64,000 bases of DNA from Cyanobacteriota bacterium (GCA_019752015.1 JAIEMQ010000023.1:1-64000); one strand, 5' to 3'; counted from the first letter of the stretch, positions 16,694-25,937 are shown. A program made the numbers and translations. The notes: generated from the letters alone by a model not told the origin.

Positions 16694-17044
16694 ATGCCAA
16701 AGAATCCCGAACCTGAGCGGTTGGAGCTACTCCAGGGCACCCTCGACATGCTGATCCTGCGAACCCTGCAGTGGGGTGCGCAGCACGGCCACGGCATCGG
16801 CCAGGCGATCAGCTCGCAGTCCGACGATCTCCTCAAGGTCGAGACCGGCTCGCTCTATCCGGCACTCCATCGCCTCGAAAAGCGCGGCTGGCTGAAGTCG
16901 GAGTGGGGCATCAGCGAAGCCAATCACAAGGCGAAGTATTACCAGCTGACCGCGGCGGGCAAGGCGCAGTTGTCGCGCGAGCGCGATCGCTGGACGCAGC
17001 TCGTCGGCGTGATCGGCAAGATCATGAACCCGGCGGCGGAGTAA
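16694..17044 (+). CDS. PadR-family transcriptional regulator
   Basis: A 116-residue winged-helix regulator. The typical PadR opening is LELLQGTLDMLILRTLQWG, followed by the recognition helix and wing (SLYPALHRLEKRGWLKSEWG, then KYYQLTAAGKAQL) and a short C-terminal dimerisation helix. PadR proteins of this length commonly sit before ADOP permeases in Acidobacteria and repress them. A striking inverted repeat lies immediately upstream. The permease gene follows after four bases. Confidence 0.92.
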   Translation: MPKNPEPERLELLQGTLDMLILRTLQWGAQHGHGIGQAISSQSDDLLKVETGSLYPALHRLEKRGWLKSEWGISEANHKAKYYQLTAAGKAQLSRERDRWTQLVGVIGKIMNPAAE

Positions 17045-17048
17045 TACC

Positions 17049-19679
17049 ATGCGTCCCGACGAACGCGAATTAGACGACGAAATCCGCGGCCATCTCGCGA
17101 TCGAGATCCAGCAGCGGATCGATCGCGGCGAATCGCCGCAACAGGCGCGCGTCAACGCGCTGCGCCAGTTCGGCTACGTGCCGCAGCTGCGCGAGGAAAT
17201 GCATCGCGTGTGGTACGGCCGCTGGTACGACATGGCCGAAGCGCTGGTGCAGGAGATGCGCGTCGGCTTGCGATCGTTGCTGCGCGCCAAGGGGCTCGCG
17301 GCTACCGTCGTCATCACGCTCGCGCTCGGCATCGGCGCCAATGCCGCGATTTTCAGCGTGGTCCGCGGCGTGCTGCTTCGCCCGCTCGTCAATCGCGGTG
17401 AAGAGCGCCTCGTTTATGTCCGCCAGAGCGCGCCCGGCCTCGGCACCGACAGCGTGTCGTTCTCCGTTCCTGAGATCAAGGACTTCCGCGAACGCGTCAA
17501 GTCAATCGACGCGTTCGGCGAGTTCTCGACCGTCGAGTTCACGCTGGTCGGTCTCGGCGAACCGCGCGTCATTCAAGCCGGCGTCGTCGACGGGCATTAC
17601 TTCGATGTCGTCGGCCTGAAGCCAATCCTCGGACGTCTGGTCGAGCCGTCGGACGAAGGCTTCAAGGCCGCGGGCGTCGCGGTGCTGACGAACCGCTTCT
17701 GGACGCAGTCGCTCAACAGCGATCCGACCGTGATCGGCAAGACCATTCAGCTCGGCACGAGGAGCGCGACGGTGATTGGCGTGCTCGAGCCCTCGGTGCC
17801 ATATCCGGCCGATACCGAGATCATCGGCAACATGGTGACGAGCCCGCATCACATGGGCGCGCAGATGGTCACCATGCGCACTCACCGCATGACGCGGCTG
17901 TTTGGACGCCTGGCTCCCGGGAAGACGATCGAGGACGCGCGCGCTGAGCTGAGTACGGTTCACGCCGGCCTCAAGTCCGAATACCCGGAATCGTACCCGG
18001 AGCGCGCGGACATGCGCGTCGATGTGACGGCGCTGCGCGATCAGATCGCCGCGCCGGCGCGGCCGATTCTGCTGATTCTTCTCGCCGCGGCGGCGGTGGT
18101 CTTCGTCATTGCCTGCTCGAACGTCGCGAACCTGATCCTGGCGCGATCGGTTCGTCGCGAGGGTGAGCTGGCCGTTCGCGCCGCCCTCGGCGCCAGCCGC
18201 GGCGCGCTGCGGCGAACGTTGCTGGCGGAAAGCCTCGTGCTCTGCGGCGCCGGCGCCGTGCTCGGCGTGCTGCTCGCGCGGCCGCTGGTCGCGATCGTCG
18301 CCAGCTTCGCCGCGAAGTTTTCCGTGCGCGCGCTCGAAGTCACCGTCGATTCAAGCCTGCTGTGGGTTGGCGCCTCGCTCGCGATGACGGCGGCCGTTCT
18401 GCTGGCTTACGTTCCGCGCCTCCCTTCGTCGCAGTCACCGCCGGGGAACGGACTGGCCGCCGGCAGCATTCGCATCACGCCCGGGACCAATCGCCGCCTG
18501 AAGGTGTTTGCGACGACGCAGGTGGCGTTTTCGTTTGTGTTGCTGGCCGGCGCCACGACGCTGCTGGCGTCGCTGATCGCGCTGCGCGGCGTGAACACCG
18601 GCTACGAAATGGAAGAAGTGCTGGCGATCGATATGCCGATGCGCGCTCTCGCCCAGAGCAACGCCGACGATCTTGCGTTCTACCAGCGCGTCACGGAACG
18701 GATCGGCCAGCTGCCAGGGGTCGAGGGCGTAGCGATCGGCAGCGTGACGCCATGGCGTGACGCCGGCAAGTTCGGCATCGGCATCACCTTCGGCGCCGAC
18801 GGCTTCACGCCTGCTGACGGTGAGGAGCTGCCACGTGCGCGCTTGCGCAGCGTCGCTCCCGATTTCTTCCACGTGCTTGGCGTTCCGTTGCTTGCCGGAC
18901 GCGACTTCACGCTCGAGGATCGCCGCGGCGCCGAGAACGTCGTCATCGTCAGCCAGAATCTCGCGCAGCGGCTCTACCCCAACGGCGAAGCGCTCAATCA
19001 CAAAATGTGGTGGGTCGATCCGTACTTCGGACCGAAGCCCATTCCGCAGCGCATCGTCGGCATCGTTGCCGACGTGGACGATGAGCATATTTCGCCGAGC
19101 CCGGTGATGACGGTGTATCACCCGCTGCATCAGATCGGGATCGCCGGACGACTGTTCGTGCGCGCGAAGGGCGATCCGTACACGCTGGTGAAGCCGATCA
19201 CGCAGGTGGTGCAGGGGCTGTCGGCGAACCAGCCGGTGGAGCGCGCGGCCACGCTCGAAGACGTGCGCGCCGAAGTGCTGGCGCCGGAACGCCTCAATGC
19301 GTTCGTGTTCTCCGGATTCGCCGGTGTCGCGCTGTTGATCGCGGTCGTCGGCGTTGCCGGCGTGCTGGCGTTCGGAGTCAGCGCGCGTACCCGCGAGTTC
19401 GGCGTCCGCCTCGCCATCGGATCGACGCCGTACCTGCTGTTGACGAAGGTGCTCTCCGAGGGCGCGACGATCGTCAGCGTCGGGATCATTTCGGGTACGG
19501 CGTTCGGCTACCTCTTTGCCGGCATCGCGTCGAGTTACGTCGAGCAGCTGCGGATGCCGGGACTGTTGGCGCTGCTCGGTGCCGCTGCCGTCCTGGTGAT
19601 CGCCGCGCTCGCGGCTTCATTGATGCCGGCCGCGCGCGCGTCGCGCTTGGACATGCTGCAGGCGCTCAGGACCGAGTAA
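17049..19679 (+). CDS. ADOP-family ABC transporter permease with N-terminal prefix
   Basis: An 876-residue duplicated FtsX/MacB-type permease. The N-terminal helical prefix (RELDDEIRGHLAIEIQQRIDRG) is the hallmark of the ADOP group, followed by a first membrane segment (ATVVITLALGIGANAAIFSVV), a MacB periplasmic domain, three membrane segments near residues 330-460, a second periplasmic domain and a final three-segment block ending SLMPAARASRLDMLQALR. It is co-transcribed with padR and with the propeller protein downstream, whose start is 33 bases beyond its stop. No ATPase gene is adjacent. It probably moves or extracts a hydrophobic compound; the substrate is unknown. Confidence 0.9.
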   Translation: MRPDERELDDEIRGHLAIEIQQRIDRGESPQQARVNALRQFGYVPQLREEMHRVWYGRWYDMAEALVQEMRVGLRSLLRAKGLAATVVITLALGIGANAAIFSVVRGVLLRPLVNRGEERLVYVRQSAPGLGTDSVSFSVPEIKDFRERVKSIDAFGEFSTVEFTLVGLGEPRVIQAGVVDGHYFDVVGLKPILGRLVEPSDEGFKAAGVAVLTNRFWTQSLNSDPTVIGKTIQLGTRSATVIGVLEPSVPYPADTEIIGNMVTSPHHMGAQMVTMRTHRMTRLFGRLAPGKTIEDARAELSTVHAGLKSEYPESYPERADMRVDVTALRDQIAAPARPILLILLAAAAVVFVIACSNVANLILARSVRREGELAVRAALGASRGALRRTLLAESLVLCGAGAVLGVLLARPLVAIVASFAAKFSVRALEVTVDSSLLWVGASLAMTAAVLLAYVPRLPSSQSPPGNGLAAGSIRITPGTNRRLKVFATTQVAFSFVLLAGATTLLASLIALRGVNTGYEMEEVLAIDMPMRALAQSNADDLAFYQRVTERIGQLPGVEGVAIGSVTPWRDAGKFGIGITFGADGFTPADGEELPRARLRSVAPDFFHVLGVPLLAGRDFTLEDRRGAENVVIVSQNLAQRLYPNGEALNHKMWWVDPYFGPKPIPQRIVGIVADVDDEHISPSPVMTVYHPLHQIGIAGRLFVRAKGDPYTLVKPITQVVQGLSANQPVERAATLEDVRAEVLAPERLNAFVFSGFAGVALLIAVVGVAGVLAFGVSARTREFGVRLAIGSTPYLLLTKVLSEGATIVSVGIISGTAFGYLFAGIASSYVEQLRMPGLLALLGAAAVLVIAALAASLMPAARASRLDMLQALRTE

Positions 19680-19712
19680 GTGGCAAGTCAATCGCACCGT
19701 AGAGGTGATGTC

Positions 19713-21554
19713 ATGACGATTCACGGCTCCGCTCGTACGCCCCTTCGCCTGTGGCCAGGCATCGCGCTCGTGGTGATGCAGATGATCGCGTTCATCGTGG
19801 TCCCGTTGCTGACCCCGGATGCCGAAGTGCCGTACGGCATGCTGGGCGGCGTGGCGGCCTCGCTGCTGATTTGGCTGTGGTGGCTGCTCTTCAGCCGGGC
19901 GTGGTGGCTCGAACGGCTTGGCGCGATTGCCCTGCTGGTGATCGCGATCATCGGTTCCAAGCCGCTGGTCGACCAATCCATCGCCGGCGCGGGCCAGGGC
20001 CTGTTGATGTACGGGCTGGGTATCGTGCCGACGGCGGTCGCGTTGGTTGCGTGGGCGGTGCTGACCCGCAACCGGCGCGGCGGGCTGCGGTGGGTCACCC
20101 TCGTCGCGGCAATGGTGATCGGCATCATGCCCTTTCATCTCGTTCGCACTCCGGGCGTCGACGGCGGCGCCATGTTTGCGATCGACTGGCGCTGGACGCC
20201 GACGCCGGAGGAGCTGTTGCTGGCGCAAGGCCCTGAACAGCTCAAGCCTCTAGATACGGGTGCATCGAGTGCAGCGGGTGCACCGAGCACTCCGACGCAG
20301 ACTCCGGCACCTTCGGCACCGGCACCCGTGGCGTCCGTCACACCCGATGCACCTGATGCACCCGACGCACTCGGCGCGGCCGAGTGGCCGGGCTTCCGTG
20401 GACGGAATCGTGACAGCGTGGTCCGCAACGTTCGCATCAGCACCGACTGGTCGGCATCGCCGCCGGTGCAGATGTGGAGAAGACCGGTAGGTCCCGGCTG
20501 GTCGTCGTTCTCCGTGCGCGGCGATCTGCTCTACACGCAGGAGCAGCGCGGTAACGAAGAGATCGTCGCGTGTTATCGCGTCTCGACCGGTGAGCCGGTG
20601 TGGCGCCATGCCGATCCGGTGCGCTTCTACGAATCGAACGGCGGCGCGGGCCCGCGCGGCACGCCAACGATCGACAAGGATCGCGTCTACTCGATGGGCG
20701 CGACCGGTGTCCTGAACGCGCTCGATGCGCGCACCGGCAAGAAAATCTGGTCGCTCGACACGTCGAAAGATACGTCGCGCGAGGTGCCGTTCTGGGGCAT
20801 CTCGAGCTCGCCCCTGGTGGTCGGCGATGTCGTGATCGTCAGCGTCGGCGGCACGCTCGCCGGTTACGACGTCGCGACCGGCAAGAAGCGATGGACCGGA
20901 CCTGCTCACGGCGGCAGCTACAGCTCGCCGCATCTCGTCACTATCGACGGCGTCACGCAGGTGGTCATTCTCAGCTCGCCCGGAGCGGTCAGCGTCGATC
21001 CTGCCGACGGAAAACTGTTGTGGGATTACAAGTGGGAAGGCGGCGCCATCATCCAGCCGGCCGTCACGGACGACGGCGATCTCCTGATCAACGCGATGTC
21101 GGCGATGGGCGGGATGGGCACGAAGCGCCTGACCATCAAACACGACGCGAACGGCTGGACGCCCGAAGAGCGCTGGACCACCAACGGGATGAAGCCGTAC
21201 TTCAATGATTACGTGATCCATAAGGGGCACGCCTACGGCTTCGACAACAACATCCTCGCGTGCATCGATCTCGCCGACGGCAAGCGCAAATGGAAGGGCG
21301 GGCGCTACGGCAACGGACAGATGCTATTGATTGCGGATCAGGATCTGCTGCTGGTCACGTCGGAAGAGGGCGAGCTCGCGCTCGTCAGCGCGACGACGGA
21401 TCAGTACAGGGAGATTGCGAAGATCCCGCTCTTCGACGCGAAGACGTGGAACCACCCGGTGATCGTCGGCAACGTGCTGCTGGTCAGGAACGGCGAAGAG
21501 ATGGCGGCGTTTCGGCTCGGTACGGAAGCGGCGCGCAACAGCATCGAGCGCTAG
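19713..21554 (+). CDS. membrane-anchored PQQ-like beta-propeller protein
   Basis: A 613-residue protein. Four or five N-terminal membrane segments (residues about 10-145) lead into a proline/alanine linker (APSTPTQTPAPSAPAPVA) and a beta-propeller with repeated PQQ-like blades (VLNALDARTGKKIWSLD, LAGYDVATGKKRWTGP, ILACIDLADGKRKWKGG). Such propellers may be quinoprotein oxidoreductases or BamB-like scaffolds; no PQQ-ligating set can be assigned with certainty. I start at the ATG at 19713, after AGAGGTGA, instead of a GTG directly behind the permease stop. Position in the padR-permease operon suggests a shared envelope function. Confidence 0.75.
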   Translation: MTIHGSARTPLRLWPGIALVVMQMIAFIVVPLLTPDAEVPYGMLGGVAASLLIWLWWLLFSRAWWLERLGAIALLVIAIIGSKPLVDQSIAGAGQGLLMYGLGIVPTAVALVAWAVLTRNRRGGLRWVTLVAAMVIGIMPFHLVRTPGVDGGAMFAIDWRWTPTPEELLLAQGPEQLKPLDTGASSAAGAPSTPTQTPAPSAPAPVASVTPDAPDAPDALGAAEWPGFRGRNRDSVVRNVRISTDWSASPPVQMWRRPVGPGWSSFSVRGDLLYTQEQRGNEEIVACYRVSTGEPVWRHADPVRFYESNGGAGPRGTPTIDKDRVYSMGATGVLNALDARTGKKIWSLDTSKDTSREVPFWGISSSPLVVGDVVIVSVGGTLAGYDVATGKKRWTGPAHGGSYSSPHLVTIDGVTQVVILSSPGAVSVDPADGKLLWDYKWEGGAIIQPAVTDDGDLLINAMSAMGGMGTKRLTIKHDANGWTPEERWTTNGMKPYFNDYVIHKGHAYGFDNNILACIDLADGKRKWKGGRYGNGQMLLIADQDLLLVTSEEGELALVSATTDQYREIAKIPLFDAKTWNHPVIVGNVLLVRNGEEMAAFRLGTEAARNSIER

Positions 21555-21883
21555 ACATCCAGCTCGCGAACGGGCCGCACCTCGATACTGCCCGCGCGCG
21601 CAGGCGGTATCTTCGCCGCGATCTGCAACGCTTCCTCGTGGGTCGCGGCGTCGATCAGATAGAAGCCGGCCAGCTGCTCCTTGGTCTCCGCAAACGGTCC
21701 GTCGGTGATTGCAACGCGGCCGTCGCGCACGCGAACGGTCTTGGCGGTATCAGCCTTGAAGAGCGGCTCCGCCGCCAGCAGCAGTCCTCGATTGCGCAAG
21801 TCGTCGCCGCAGTTGAAGCATTCGCGATCCGGAACGGCCGTGAACTTGTCGGGCTCGAGATACACCAGGCACAGATACTTCAT
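21551..21883 (-). CDS. YCII-related (DGPF domain) protein
   Basis: A 110-residue protein of the YCII-related family: MKYLCLVYLEPDKF opening and the signature TDGPFAETKEQLAGFYLIDA (residues about 60-80). These small alpha/beta-barrel dimers often accompany ECF sigma factors in other bacteria, but no such sigma gene is adjacent. Function unknown. It converges with the propeller gene, the last four bases overlapping. Confidence 0.88.
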   Translation of the reverse strand: MKYLCLVYLEPDKFTAVPDRECFNCGDDLRNRGLLLAAEPLFKADTAKTVRVRDGRVAITDGPFAETKEQLAGFYLIDAATHEEALQIAAKIPPARAGSIEVRPVRELDV

Positions 21884-21896
21884 TCGCTAAAGCTTA

Positions 21897-22034
21897 CTAT
21901 CCCTTCTTCGTCTTCCTTTTTGCTTTCTTCTTCGCGACCGTTTTGGCCGCCGGCTCGAAGTCGTAGGCCTCGCGCGTCCGCGAGAACATGATGCAGCTGC
22001 CACTGCTTGCAGTGGTAACACCGTGCGCCTTCAT
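21897..22034 (-). CDS. small lysine-rich protein coupled to the hydrolase gene
   Basis: A 45-codon frame starts with an ATG overlapping the TGA of the upstream hydrolase gene (ATGA), the arrangement of coupled genes. The product begins MKAHGVTTASSGSCIMFSRT and ends in a very basic tail (AKKKAKRKTKKG), recalling nucleic-acid-binding tails. It stops at 21897, just before the YCII gene. No family is recognised. The overlap favours a real gene; the size leaves doubt. Confidence 0.45.
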   Translation of the reverse strand: MKAHGVTTASSGSCIMFSRTREAYDFEPAAKTVAKKKAKRKTKKG

Positions 22035-23971
22035 TTCGGCATCAACGCCTTTGCGAGAAAGTCCGCCGCGGCGCCGGCATCCGCGCGATCGAGATACAGC
22101 ATCGCGGTGTCCCTGGGAATTTGATCGACCAGTCGAAACGGCTGGTATTCGGCAAACGCCAGCTTCGACTCATCGGCATTCAGCGCGGCGCCGGCCGCGT
22201 CCGTCGTGGGCGGCGAGCCGCGTCGCGCCAGCCGCACCATGACCGCTTGCTGTGCCGCCGATGGCGCGAACGACCGTCGTTCGACGCCCTGGCCATCCTG
22301 CCAGGGCTGCATCGCCGCTCCGGCCTTGATGCGCGCATCGTTCGCCGCGACAGAGACAACGTGTGCGCCGGCCAGTCCCATGCCCAGCATGCCAAGGCGT
22401 GTCGCATCGACGCCGGGCTCGCCTTGCAGAAAAGTGAGCGCATTGCGGATGTCGATCACTTGCGCATCCGGAACGATCCGGCGACGCCGCAGCGTCACTT
22501 TGGCGGTGTGCTGCGAGAAGCGCAGTCGATCGTCCCAGCGCACCGGCTCCGACAGGTAAATGAACGCGCCGCTCTTGCCCCAGCCGCGATAGTCGATGGC
22601 CATTGCCACCAGTCCGCGCTGCGCGAGGGCAGCAGCGGCCGGTTCGATTGTGCGCACCGTCTGGCCGACACCTGGCGCGACCACGACGGCGGCGGCGTTG
22701 CTGGTCGATGAGAAACCTGAAGGCAGGAACACCTTCGCGTAGGCCTTGATGCCTTCGCTGAAGAACACCACTTCACGCGCCGTTACCCCCGGCGGCATCT
22801 GCGGCGACGACTGAATCGCTGGTCCCGGTCCTGGTCCGGTGCTTCCTTGACCGAGGAAAGGCGCATCCGCCGCGACCTTTGTCGATCCCGCGTTCAGATA
22901 TTTGAGGAACCAATCGGCGGCAAGGTTTGAGCCGATCTCGAATCCCGCGTTCGAGTACGCCTGGAAGTGCGTCAGGGCGGGAAACACAATCGCCTGCGAC
23001 GGCACGCCGCGCCCCGACAGGAACTTCGCGGCCTCGATCGCGCCCGCCGCGCCTTGCGTCAGTTCATCCTTCTCTGCCGGCAGGAACAACACCGCCGTCG
23101 TCGGCCGGATTTGATCGAGCGTCTGCCCTGGACGCACGTCACGATTGCGCTGTGTCGACCACTGGTCGACCTTGCTGCGGAACGAGAAGCCGCCATCGAC
23201 CTCGGCGCCCTGTCCTTCGCGCACTCGCTTGATCGCATCCTGCAGCAAATTCGCGCCCATCTGCACCGGCGCGCGTGGCGCCGGGCGCGGTGTGGCGACT
23301 TGCGAGACTACCGCTTTCACGCGCGCATCGACTGCTGCCACCACGATCACCACTGATCCGCCATTGCTCGATCCCCAGATGCCGATCTTGTCTGGGTCGA
23401 CGCCGGGCTCGCCTTGCAGGAACGAGATCGCTGCTCGGAAGTCGGCGACCTCGTGCGCGTTGTTGAGGTTCGTGCGCTTGAGCAGGATGCGCATTTCCTT
23501 TTCGGTGACCGCGTTCGCGTCCGTCGTCGTGTCGGGCTCCAGCAATCGAATGTCGTCCGATCCGCTGCTGCTGAATCCGTAGCTTTGATAATCGATCGCC
23601 ATTGCGACGAGACCGCGCTCGGCAAATCGCGCCGCGAACTTCTCGATGCCGATCGACAAGGCGTTGATGCCGTGACCCACGACGACCGCAGGCAGTTTGC
23701 CGGTGGTGGTGAAGCCTTTCGGCAGGAACAGCTTTCCGTACAGCGCGGTGCCGCCGTCGACGTAAAAGGTCACCTGCCGCGTCCGCACTCCTTCCGGCAA
23801 CTGGTAGTCCCAGTCGCGCGGCTGCGTGCCGCCTTCGCGCTTCTGATCGGGATCGGTCGTCTGTTTCTCGAGCGCGGCCTTGTGCTTCTCGATGATGCCG
23901 GTGTCGATTTGCGCCAGCGCCGCTGCCGGCGCGCAGAGGACGAATCCAAGGATGGCGAAGTGCCGTGTCAT
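22031..23971 (-). CDS. secreted protein with two tandem alpha/beta-hydrolase domains, second degenerate
   Basis: A 646-residue protein with a signal peptide (MTRHFAILGFVLCAPAAALAQ). The first hydrolase domain (about 60-385) has VVVGHGINA, the elbow GSSNGG (S202), an acid in PAEKDEL and a histidine in PALTHFQ, so it looks active, of dienelactone-hydrolase type. The second (about 425-640) repeats the layout (VVVAPGVGQ, AIDYRGWGKSG, TFLQGEPGVDATRLG), but the elbow reads GMGLAG with glycine in place of serine, and the chain ends before a catalytic histidine. It is therefore probably a pseudo-enzyme half. The ATG at 23971 follows a TACACT box by eight bases. Confidence 0.8.
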   Translation of the reverse strand: MTRHFAILGFVLCAPAAALAQIDTGIIEKHKAALEKQTTDPDQKREGGTQPRDWDYQLPEGVRTRQVTFYVDGGTALYGKLFLPKGFTTTGKLPAVVVGHGINALSIGIEKFAARFAERGLVAMAIDYQSYGFSSSGSDDIRLLEPDTTTDANAVTEKEMRILLKRTNLNNAHEVADFRAAISFLQGEPGVDPDKIGIWGSSNGGSVVIVVAAVDARVKAVVSQVATPRPAPRAPVQMGANLLQDAIKRVREGQGAEVDGGFSFRSKVDQWSTQRNRDVRPGQTLDQIRPTTAVLFLPAEKDELTQGAAGAIEAAKFLSGRGVPSQAIVFPALTHFQAYSNAGFEIGSNLAADWFLKYLNAGSTKVAADAPFLGQGSTGPGPGPAIQSSPQMPPGVTAREVVFFSEGIKAYAKVFLPSGFSSTSNAAAVVVAPGVGQTVRTIEPAAAALAQRGLVAMAIDYRGWGKSGAFIYLSEPVRWDDRLRFSQHTAKVTLRRRRIVPDAQVIDIRNALTFLQGEPGVDATRLGMLGMGLAGAHVVSVAANDARIKAGAAMQPWQDGQGVERRSFAPSAAQQAVMVRLARRGSPPTTDAAGAALNADESKLAFAEYQPFRLVDQIPRDTAMLYLDRADAGAAADFLAKALMPK

Positions 23972-23997
23972 GGCGCGGCAGTGTATCCTACGCGGCG
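23972..23997. promoter_or_regulatory. 26-bp symmetric divergent promoter with overlapping -10 boxes
   Basis: The whole space between two divergent ATGs is 26 bases. Minus-strand TACACT (23980-23985) and plus-strand TATCCT (23984-23989) overlap by two bases, and each is followed by exactly eight bases before its start codon. Neither gene has a ribosome site. Any -35 elements must lie inside the opposite coding region. Confidence 0.55.
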
Positions 23998-24041
23998 ATG
24001 AAGAAAGCCGTGGCCATCGTTTTACTCGCGCTGGCCATGAA

Positions 24042-24078
24042 TCCGCCTTCGCCAAAGGCTTCGGCGAGACAGGCTGGG
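24042..24078. repeat. short repeat family B in the signal region of the quinoprotein
   Basis: CCGCCTTCGCCAAAGGCTTC then GGCGAGACAGGC reads in frame as NPPSPKASARQAG between the signal peptide core and the mature domain. Confidence 0.55.
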
Positions 24079-24423
24079 GCTACCCAGGGCGAATGGCGCT
24101 TCTACTCTGGGGACAATGCCGCAACGAAATACTCGCCGCTCGATCAGATCAACAAGTCCAACGTCGCAGCGTTGAAGATTGCCTGGCGCCGGCCGCAGGT
24201 TGATGCGAGCCTGATGAAGGGCCAATCGGTCCGCCTCCTCAACAACTTCCGCTCGACGCCGATCATGGTCGACGGTGTGCTCTACGCGTCGAACGGCGTT
24301 GGCCTCGCCGAAGCGTTCGATCCCGAAACGGGCAAGACGATATGGGTGCAGCGGCCCGGCATCGATGGTTCCGGTAACACCGATCCGATCCGCGGCAGCG
24401 GCAACCGCGGTGTGGCGTTCTGG

Positions 24424-24446
24424 GGCCCTTCGACTTCGCTCAGGGC
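24424..24446. repeat. palindromic repeat family A (half element)
   Basis: GGCCCTTCGACTTCGCTCAG then GGC: one hairpin of family A, in frame in the first part of the quinoprotein pseudogene. Confidence 0.55.
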
Positions 24447-25795
24447 AAGCGCCGACGAGGCGCGAATCATCACATTCCGAGGCTCATCGCTCTACGCATT
24501 GAATCCGAAAACCGGCGAGCCGATCGCAACGTTCGGCAAGAACGGCGTCGTCGATCTCGCCGCTGACGTGGGTCCGCGCAGCACCGGCTATCGCTGGAAT
24601 TCCGTCCCGCTGATCGCGCGCGACGTGATCGTGATGGGGTCGACGATGGTCGACCAGGATTCCGCAACGAAGATCGAAGGCGATCCCGGCGACGTGCGCG
24701 CCTATGACGTGCGCACCGGCAGACTGCGCTGGACGTTCCACGTCATCCCGAAGGCGGATGATACCGCCGCGCTCAAAACGTGGGTCGGCGATTCATGGCA
24801 ATACACCGGCGCCGGCAACGTCTGGGCGCTGATGAGCGCGGACGATGAGCTTGGGTATGTGTATCTGCCGACGACGAGCGTCACCAACGACATGTATGGC
24901 GGCGCGCGCTTGGGCGACAACTTGTACAGCTCGTCGATCGTGTGCGTCGATGCCGCGACCGGCAAGCGCGTCTGGCATTACCCCCGTGCCGCCGTCGACG
25001 GTGCCCGGGGAACGGGCCGCGGCGACGCAGCCGTTTCCATCGAAGCCGCCGGCGTTCGATCGGCAGGGCATCACCGAAGACGATCTGATCGACTTCACTC
25101 CGGAGTTGCGCGCTGAAGCGCTGGCGATCTTCAAGCGCTATCGCACCGGCCCGGTGTTCACGCCGCCGTCGATTGCCGGTGAAGGACCGGGCGATCTGAA
25201 AGGCACCATCGAGCTGCCGGGATCAATCGGCGGCGCCGACTGGACGGGAGCGGCATTCGATCCCGAGACCGGCATGTTGTACGTGCCGTCGATGACCAAT
25301 CCCTTTGTCGCGAATCTGGTTCCCGGCGATCCGAAGGAAACGAATCTCCGCTATCGCGCGTCGACGCGTGAATTGATCCAGGGTCCGCGCGGCTTACCGC
25401 TGGTGAAGCCGCCGTACGGACGGATCACGGCGCTCGATCTCAATCGCGGCGAATTGAAGTGGACGATCGCGAACGGCGATGGCCCGCGTTTTCATCCCGA
25501 GCTGAAGGCGCTGAATCTTCCGCCGCTCGGCCAGTCGGTGCGCGCCGCGCCGCTCGTCACGAAGACGCTGCTGTTCGTGACCGAAGGCGATCAGATCAAC
25601 GTGCGCACGCCGCCGAACGGCGGCGGCAGGAAGATCCGCGCCTACGACAAGGCGACCGGCCAGGTCCTCTGGGAGACCGCGCTCGAGGCGGGCAGCACCG
25701 GCACGCTCATGACGTATCTCCACAGAGGTAAGCAGTACCTCGTCGTTGCAATCGGTGGAGTGCAGCACCCGGCCGAGTTTGTCGCCTTCAGCCTG

Positions 25796-25845
25796 CCGTC
25801 CTTCGACTCCCGCTCAGGACGGCCCTGAGCCTGGTCGAAGGGCCG
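25796..25845. repeat. palindromic repeat family A supplying a gene end
   Basis: Two hairpins (CCGTCCTT...AGGACGG and GGCCCT...AGGGCC) cover the last codons and the stop of the quinoprotein (SFDSRSGRP) and continue into the intergenic space. Confidence 0.65.
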
Positions 25846-25937
25846 TAACCGCTCGATCTGTCTCCTGCAGGCTGCATTCCTGCCGCGAAATCGCTGGTCT
25901 GTTTCTTGCCTTGTCGATGGGTGGAGGCAAGACGACA

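Larger units (their letters stand above)
23998..25828 (+). pseudogene. PQQ-dependent dehydrogenase with frameshifting internal deletion
   Basis: Related to the intact quinoprotein at 33334-35484. The first frame (23998 to about 24980) runs from a signal segment through EWRFYSGDNAATKYSPLDQI to GKRVWHY. The second frame (from about 24986 to 25828) resumes at VPPSTVPGE and runs through DDLIDFTPELRAEAL and LPLVKPPYGRITALDL to the stop. Against the intact paralogue about 57 residues are missing between WHY and PVP, including the counterpart of its VHHPIWNFD stretch, and the frame shifts. Palindromic repeats sit in the signal region (24042), in the body (24424) and across the C-terminus (25796). 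Assembly error is the alternative. Confidence 0.8.

Noticed and set aside
24845-25000. independent start for the second half of the PQQ dehydrogenase
   Set aside because: Upstream of about 24986 this frame gives residues unlike any quinoprotein, while the other frame is canonical; it is the shadow of the first half, and the true event is a deletion with frameshift.
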